Positions 58,453 to 64,000 of a stretch of DNA of 64,000 bases are shown here, in pieces. How positions within the stretch are numbered: position 1 is the stretch's first letter; each line of letters begins with the position of its first letter. The stretch comes from Clostridia bacterium (GTDB lineage Bacteria > Bacillota > Clostridia > Christensenellales > Aristaeellaceae). The stretch covers positions 38,609-102,608 of the forward strand of contig JAFUTW010000024.1 of NCBI GenBank assembly GCA_017484085.1, written 5' to 3'. Below the pieces are notes generated by a model. The model was not told the DNA's origin, made no database searches, and worked only from the letters and a program-made list of their open reading frames with translations. The translations under genes and the position numbers were made by a program.

Positions 58453-59322
58453 ATGGCTTATCGGATTTTTACGGATGCAAGCGCGGACATCAGCGAGGAT
58501 TTGATGCGGGATGTGCCGCCTGTTGAAATGATCCCCATGGAAGTCATACTGGATGGGGAAGAACACCTGTACGGCCCCGGCGGCGATCTGGAGGTCAAAT
58601 CGTTCTATCAGCGGCAGCGGGAGGGAAAGTTTGCCAGTACTTCAGCCATCAATCCGGAGGCTTACCGCAGCGCCTTCCGTCCTGTGCTGGAGGCGGGCGA
58701 GGACATCCTGCACGTCGGACTCACGCAAGGCCTGTCCAGCACATTTTCAACGTGCTGCCTGGTGATGGACGAGCTTCGCGAGGAGTTCCCGCAGCGGAAG
58801 ATCATCGCGGTGGAGCCGTACTGCGCCTCCGTCGGCCTCGGCATGCTCGTCCACGAGATGTCAAAGAAGAAGGCGGAAGGCCTGTCCATCGAGGAACTGG
58901 CGGCCTGGGTGGAACAGAATCGCCTGCACATCTGTCACTGGTTCACCGTGGATATCTTCGATCACCTGAAGCACGGCGGGCGCGTTTCCGCTGCGGCGGC
59001 CGTCGTGGGAACGATGCTGCAGATCAAACCGCTGCTCCACATCGAGACGGACGGCACGCTGAAGGTCATTGCTAAGCCGCGCGGCCGCAAGCAGGCCATC
59101 CGCACCCAGATGGGCTATATGAAGGACAACTGGAAGCGGGAGATGGGCAACCTGGTGCTGATCGGCCACGGCGACGATCAGGAGGCCTGCGACGCGCTGA
59201 AAGCTGCCGTCCTGGCGGAATACCCGGATGCGGACGTGCGCACGGCCTACATCGGCGCCCTCATCGGCGCGCATACCGGCCCCGGCATGCTGGCGCTCAT
59301 CCACTGGGGAGAGAAGCGGTAA
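58453..59322 (+). CDS. DegV-family fatty-acid-binding protein
   Basis: This encodes 289 residues with the DegV fold. FTDASADISEDLMRD, FASTSAINPEAYRSAF, GLTQGLSSTFSTC and a C-terminal GHTGPGM-like GAHTGPGMLALIHWG are the family signatures. DegV/FakB proteins hold a fatty acid and present it to the kinase FakA in Gram-positive bacteria. No fakA is adjacent. AAAGAGGG precedes the start. Lipid specificity cannot be read. Confidence 0.92.
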   Translation: MAYRIFTDASADISEDLMRDVPPVEMIPMEVILDGEEHLYGPGGDLEVKSFYQRQREGKFASTSAINPEAYRSAFRPVLEAGEDILHVGLTQGLSSTFSTCCLVMDELREEFPQRKIIAVEPYCASVGLGMLVHEMSKKKAEGLSIEELAAWVEQNRLHICHWFTVDIFDHLKHGGRVSAAAAVVGTMLQIKPLLHIETDGTLKVIAKPRGRKQAIRTQMGYMKDNWKREMGNLVLIGHGDDQEACDALKAAVLAEYPDADVRTAYIGALIGAHTGPGMLALIHWGEKR

Positions 59323-59336
59323 GCAAAAGAATATAA

Positions 59337-59376
59337 AAAACGGAAGAGACGGGCTGTTCGTCTCTTCCGTTTTCGG
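59337..59376. terminator. Bidirectional terminator after degV
   Basis: AAAACGGAAGAGAC (59337-59350) pairs perfectly with GTCTCTTCCGTTTT (59360-59373). Confidence 0.9.
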
Positions 59377-59388
59377 TTTGCCATACCT

Positions 59389-59968
59389 TCAATGCTTGCG
59401 GCTTTCCTCCCGCAGAATCTGCTTTTCCCACGTCTTTACGGTTTGTCCCTTCAGAAAAGCGATAAGTGGGTCAAGTTCCTGCAGAGTATCCCACGCCTCC
59501 AGCGCATCATAGTAGCCTTTGCGGTCTTCTTCATGGATGATGATGGGCGGATGATCATGAAGCAGCGATTTCTGCCTTGCCGGTAATATAATCATGTTTT
59601 TTATACTCGCCGGGACGCTCACCCAGGCGCCAGCGGCAGGCATAGGTGTTCTGTGTCAGGCAGTACTGAAAAGATTTGAGAAGTGCTTCGGTGAGGAGCT
59701 GTCTGTCATTGTAGGAAGTAAGCAGAAGCTCGTTGGCATCCTTTGCGTTGCGGATTTCAAACAGTGTCCGCAAATCACCGGTATAGCTCGTTACACCGTC
59801 GTGCTCAAAGATTTCGTGCGTGTCATTAAAGGTGATCCGATCATTTTCGATCTTCCCGGAATGATAGGCAAAAGCAATGCTGTGACCGTTCAGCGCTTCA
59901 GCGAGCTCCGCATCGGTTCTGATCTTTTTTTGCCGCCACATTTCGACGGCTTTTTCATACAGAGTCAT
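59389..59968 (-). pseudogene. Fic-family gene with deleted active site
   Basis: The 5' part (from 59968) encodes LYEKAVEMWRQKKIRTDAEL, then the Ser/Asn-rich inhibitory region AFAYHSGKIEND (SGKIEN fits [S/T]xxxE[G/N]) and RPGEYKKHDYITGKAEIAAS, followed by a stop. The 3' part continues in another frame with LLHDHPPIIIHEEDRKGYYD and ends WEKQILREESRKH. Between them about 60-70 residues of a normal Fic domain, including HPFxxGNGR, are missing. The junction lies near 59560-59575. A core deletion with frameshift has therefore disabled the enzyme. Confidence 0.85.
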
Positions 59969-60042
59969 GCTGTCACTTCTCCTTTTTGGGGTTCAACGAC
60001 AGTATAGCATATTCTGAAGACAAAATGATGAAGCTGACGTAA

Positions 60043-61302
<1,260 letters not shown>

Positions 61303-61309
61303 GGAATGG

Positions 61310-61338
61310 TTGCGCGAGCGCAAAAAACCGTGTATAAT
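61310..61338 (+). promoter_or_regulatory. Promoter of yajC
   Basis: TTGCGC and TATAAT are 17 bases apart. The small palindrome TTGCGCGAGCGCAA overlaps the -35 box and may be the tail of the tgt transcript. Confidence 0.65.
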
Positions 61339-61385
61339 CAACACTTGATCAAAACAAAACAAGCCTTTGAAAGGATGTGTTTCCC

Positions 61386-61805
61386 ATGAACGAACTGATG
61401 AACAAGCTGATGCTGTCCGGCGTCGCGCTGGCAGAAGGCGCTACGGACGCCGCGGCTGCGGCTGCGGCCGGCGAGGAAGTGCCCGCGATGAACACGGCTC
61501 TGGCGATGGTGATCCAGCTGCTGCCCATGATCCTGATCTTCGTGGTGTTCTATTTCATGTTGATCCGTCCGCAGCGCAAGAAGGACAAGGAAGCCAAGGA
61601 AATGCTGAACAGCCTCAAGGTGGGCGACCATATCACCACCATCGGCGGCATCAACGCGACGATCGTCGGCATCAAGGATCAGACGCTGACCGTGGAACTC
61701 GGCGCGCCCGGGACCCAGACCAAGACGCTGATGAGCATCGAGCGCTGGGCTGTCCGCAACGTGAACAAGCTTTCCATCGCCAACGACGCCGAGACGCTGA
61801 TCTGA
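61386..61805 (+). CDS. yajC: Sec translocase accessory subunit YajC
   Basis: This encodes 139 residues. The single membrane helix AMVIQLLPMILIFVVFYFML is followed by the family signature IRPQRKKDKEAKEMLNSLKV and GDHITTIGGINATI. The N-terminal 30 residues before the helix are Ala-rich, longer than in most YajC. YajC associates with SecDF. The start could be the GTG at 61377 or the ATG at 61386; AAAGGA lies ten bases before the ATG. Confidence 0.94.
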   Translation: MNELMNKLMLSGVALAEGATDAAAAAAAGEEVPAMNTALAMVIQLLPMILIFVVFYFMLIRPQRKKDKEAKEMLNSLKVGDHITTIGGINATIVGIKDQTLTVELGAPGTQTKTLMSIERWAVRNVNKLSIANDAETLI

Positions 61806-61832
61806 GCATCGGCATATCAAACCGAATGAATG

Positions 61833-61870
61833 GCCGGCCTCTTTCGGATGCGAAGGGGGCCGGCGCTTTT
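61833..61870 (+). terminator. Terminator after yajC
   Basis: GCCGGCCTCTTTCG (61833-61846) pairs with CGAAGGGGGCCGGC (61851-61864) with one mismatch, followed by GCTTTT. Confidence 0.75.
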
Positions 61871-61884
61871 AAGGAGTGCTCCCA

Positions 61885-62727
61885 GTGGAAGCGAAGCAAA
61901 GGACGTACAGCCTGATCGCCTTTGATATGGACGGAACGCTGCTGGATTCCGAAAAGCAGCTGCACGGCCCTGTGCTGGAGGCGATCGCGCTGGCGCTGGC
62001 AAAGGGGAAGAGGGTCGCCCTGGCCACCGGGCGGACGCGTTCCGAGCTGGAGCCATACCGTACTGCGCTGGACGCGGTGCCGCTGGGCATCCTGGCCAGC
62101 GGGGCGATCCTCTATGATTTCCGTGCAGAACGCACGCTGTGGCGCGCGACGTTCACCGCGGAGCAGCTGGCCTGCCTGGAGCGAGCGGCGCAGCAGGAGG
62201 ACGCGCTCATCCTGGTGAAGCGCGACGCCGGGCTGCTGCTGGAAGAAGATGCCCTGCAGCGCTGGAGCCGGAACGAAAACGCAAAGGAAGCGGCGCTCTT
62301 CTGGAGCAACGCTGATTATACGCGTGATCTCCGCGCTTATTTGCGGAGCGGGCCGCTTGGTGTTGAAAAGGTGAATCTGTGCCACGCGTCTGCGGAGGCG
62401 AGGGCGCGGACGAAGAAAAGGCTGGAAGGTTCCGGCTTTGAAACGGCCGAATCCAACCGGGCGGTGCTGGAGGTCTCGCCGCCGGGCGTGGACAAAGGTT
62501 CTGCGCTGCTTCGCTTGTGCGAACTTGTGGGCGTGCGCCCCGAGGAGAGCATCGCCGTTGGCGACGCGGACAACGACCTGCCCATGCTGCGCGCGGCCGG
62601 GCTGGGCATCGCGATGGGGAATGCCGCGCCGGCGGTGAAGGCGGCGGCCGGCGCCGCCGTTTCGGACTGCGATCACGACGGCTGCAAGGAAGCCATCCGG
62701 CGCTATCTTCTGTCAATTGACGAATGA
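61885..62727 (+). CDS. HAD-superfamily (Cof-type) phosphatase
   Basis: This encodes 280 residues starting at GTG 61885, eight bases after AAGGAG. Motif I is AFDMDGTLLDSEK, motif II ATGR, and motifs III/IV SPPGVDKGSALL and VGDADNDLPMLRA. The cap is of the C2 type. It is the third Cof-like phosphatase in this window; they are not close duplicates of each other. The substrate is unknown. The TM2 gene follows 46 bases later. Confidence 0.9.
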   Translation: MEAKQRTYSLIAFDMDGTLLDSEKQLHGPVLEAIALALAKGKRVALATGRTRSELEPYRTALDAVPLGILASGAILYDFRAERTLWRATFTAEQLACLERAAQQEDALILVKRDAGLLLEEDALQRWSRNENAKEAALFWSNADYTRDLRAYLRSGPLGVEKVNLCHASAEARARTKKRLEGSGFETAESNRAVLEVSPPGVDKGSALLRLCELVGVRPEESIAVGDADNDLPMLRAAGLGIAMGNAAPAVKAAAGAAVSDCDHDGCKEAIRRYLLSIDE

Positions 62728-62773
62728 GCCTCCCGCCGTTATAATGGCGGGGATCACAGAGCGGGAGGAGACT

Positions 62774-63334
62774 ATGGATTTCTTTCATCCGATGCTGCTT
62801 CAGGTGCGCGAGTGGCTGAAGCCGCTGGCCAATATGAAAAATGCGATGACGTTCAACCAGGCGGTAACGGGCCTGGTAAGCCGGACGGGCCTGCCTGCCG
62901 CGCTGAGGCGCAGCGTGCAGGGCTGGAGCCTTGGGGTACTGGGGATCATCCTTGGAGTGGCGCTGGTGCTAAGCCTGCTGGCACGATCCAGACGGGACGA
63001 GTGGTCCGCCAAACCCTGCTGGAAGGGAAAAAGCATGTGGCTCGCCGCGCTCCTGGCGCTGCTGCTGGGCGCAGTCGGCGCGCACCGTTTTTACCTGCGC
63101 AGATACGTGACCGGCGCCGCGCAGGCCGTGGGGCTGATCCCGTTCCTCAGCGGCGCCTTCCTGCTGGGAGAGGCGAAAATGATGGACTTCGTCGTTTTAA
63201 GCGACAACGTTGTCGGCGGGATCATCCTGTTTGTCATCGGTCTCGTCTTCGTGGTGTGGCGGCTGCTGGATCTGTTTATGATCCTCTTCGGCGGCCTGAC
63301 GCCGAGGAAGAAGAACCCTACCACTGTTCGCTGA
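62774..63334 (+). CDS. TM2-domain membrane protein
   Basis: This encodes 186 residues with about four membrane segments. The TM2 signature is KSMWLAALLALLLGAVGAHR followed by FYLRRYVTGAAQ and a second helix pair. An additional helix at 60-80 precedes it. TM2 proteins are widespread and without a firm role in bacteria. GGGAGGAG precedes the start. The C-terminal Arg/Lys tail is cytosolic by the positive-inside rule. Confidence 0.82.
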   Translation: MDFFHPMLLQVREWLKPLANMKNAMTFNQAVTGLVSRTGLPAALRRSVQGWSLGVLGIILGVALVLSLLARSRRDEWSAKPCWKGKSMWLAALLALLLGAVGAHRFYLRRYVTGAAQAVGLIPFLSGAFLLGEAKMMDFVVLSDNVVGGIILFVIGLVFVVWRLLDLFMILFGGLTPRKKNPTTVR

Positions 63335-63346
63335 GCTCACGGTCCC

Positions 63347-63431
63347 CCTCCCCTTTCAGGGGAGGCAGGGAGAACGGAGAGCGGCATAAAAGCCTCCCCT
63401 GAAAGGGGAGGTGTCACGGCAAAGCCGTGAC
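63347..63431. repeat. Palindromic repeat element upstream of the DUF559 gene
   Basis: CCTCCCCTTTCAGGGGAGG (63347-63365) and its exact reverse complement (63393-63411) are 27 bases apart, and each is itself a near palindrome. A further perfect hairpin, GTCACGGC-AAA-GCCGTGAC, follows at 63413-63431. The form is that of a REP/MITE-like element. Confidence 0.85.
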
Positions 63432-63463
63432 GGAAGGGTTACACGTTGTGCTGAGAACCAGTT

Positions 63464-63862
63464 ATGAATGAAAAAGACTACCATTATACCGGTTATAACA
63501 AAAGGCATCTTTTGGCTGCCCGACAGCTGCGGAAAGCAGCAACAAATGAAGAAAAGAAACTTTGGTATGACTTCTTGGCAAATTATCCGGTCAGGTTTAT
63601 TCGGCAGAGACCTATCGATGGGTATATTGTAGATTTCTATTCATCCAAGGCAAGGCTTGTCATTGAGGCGGATGGCTCACAGCATTATACGGAGCATGGG
63701 TGGAAGTATGATGGCATTCGAACTGAAGTATTGGAGAAGTATGGCCTAGCCGTGATCCGGTATTCAAATAGAGAAATAAATGATAGCTTTCGTGCGGTGC
63801 GTACAGATATTGATCAGAAAACGAAGAACCGACTTCAGGAATTGCAGACACTGAAAGGATAA
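63464..63862 (+). CDS. DUF559 (Vsr/PD-(D/E)XK-like) nuclease-fold protein
   Basis: This encodes 132 residues. ARQLRKAATNEEKKLWYDFL, then FIRQRPIDGYIVDFYSSKAR and LVIEADGSQHY hold the DUF559 pattern, with Asp (VDFY), Glu-x-Asp (IEADG) and Gln-x-His at the nuclease-like site, as in the very-short-patch endonuclease fold. The C-terminal VIRYSNREI completes the fold. The gene is AT-rich compared with its neighbours and lies between the palindromic repeat and obgE, so it appears inserted. Its biological role is not known. Confidence 0.88.
   Translation: MNEKDYHYTGYNKRHLLAARQLRKAATNEEKKLWYDFLANYPVRFIRQRPIDGYIVDFYSSKARLVIEADGSQHYTEHGWKYDGIRTEVLEKYGLAVIRYSNREINDSFRAVRTDIDQKTKNRLQELQTLKG

Positions 63863-64000
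<138 letters not shown>

Overview
The window looks like a chromosomal segment of a fairly GC-rich member of the Clostridia (Bacillota), probably a gut anaerobe. The evidence is the gene set: RNase Y and RNase J, AddA, a LytR-CpsA-Psr protein, XpaC, an ECF folate transporter behind a THF riboswitch, MurG and DegV. Strong sigma-A promoters, AGGAGG-type ribosome sites and several TTG/GTG starts fit this. No genus is claimed. Because the DNA is GC-rich, many long antisense reading frames exist; they were judged to be shadows.

Layout. 1-216 is the 3' end of groEL. 217-4710 is an AT-richer accessory island, all on the minus strand: a Fic protein, a DUF4417 protein translationally coupled to a CdiA-like nuclease toxin domain, then three small putative immunity-type proteins, two of them Cys-rich. 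The cassettes are separated by repeats: hairpins with different stems but the same loop, followed by a conserved box with an inverted repeat. This is the part of the window most likely to hold something undescribed. 4711-6464 holds a SpoIIE-type phosphatase and a frameshifted small gene, and 6761-6835 is tRNA-Asn. 6941-8654 encodes a DUF1294 membrane protein and an FAD dehydrogenase.

8772-16487 is a sugar cluster: fructokinase-like kinase, GH13 amylosucrase-like enzyme, HAD phosphatase, sucrose-type PTS EIIBCA, HPr and Enzyme I. No GH32 sucrose-6-phosphate hydrolase is present, and HPr carries Lys instead of the regulatory Ser at position 46. 16543-23544 carries an esterase, a TtcA-like thiolase, a chagasin-type protease inhibitor, mnmG, murG and a PRPP synthetase. 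23607-31677 has a two-component system, a GH127-like protein, a eukaryote-type glycogen branching enzyme, a phosphodiester glycosidase-like protein and an Rrf2 regulator. 31730-36106 has a beta-solenoid surface protein, rny and riboswitch-controlled folT. 36194-41634 has a HAD/PfkB pair and addA. 41670-47399 is a five-gene minus-strand envelope operon (LCP, XpaC, ABC ATPase, FtsX permease, HlyD adaptor).

47500-49410 is an AT-richer insertion with a methyltransferase and an ATC-hydrolase-family protein. 49596-55629 runs RNase J, an RlmI-like methyltransferase, greA with a short terminating leader, and a LysRS fused to a tRNA-binding domain. 55699-58348 is a metal-export module (P-type ATPase, separate HMA protein, divergent ArsR regulator). 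58453-63334 has DegV, a Fic pseudogene lacking its catalytic core, tgt, yajC, a HAD phosphatase and a TM2 protein. The window ends with a palindromic repeat, a DUF559 nuclease-like gene and the start of obgE.
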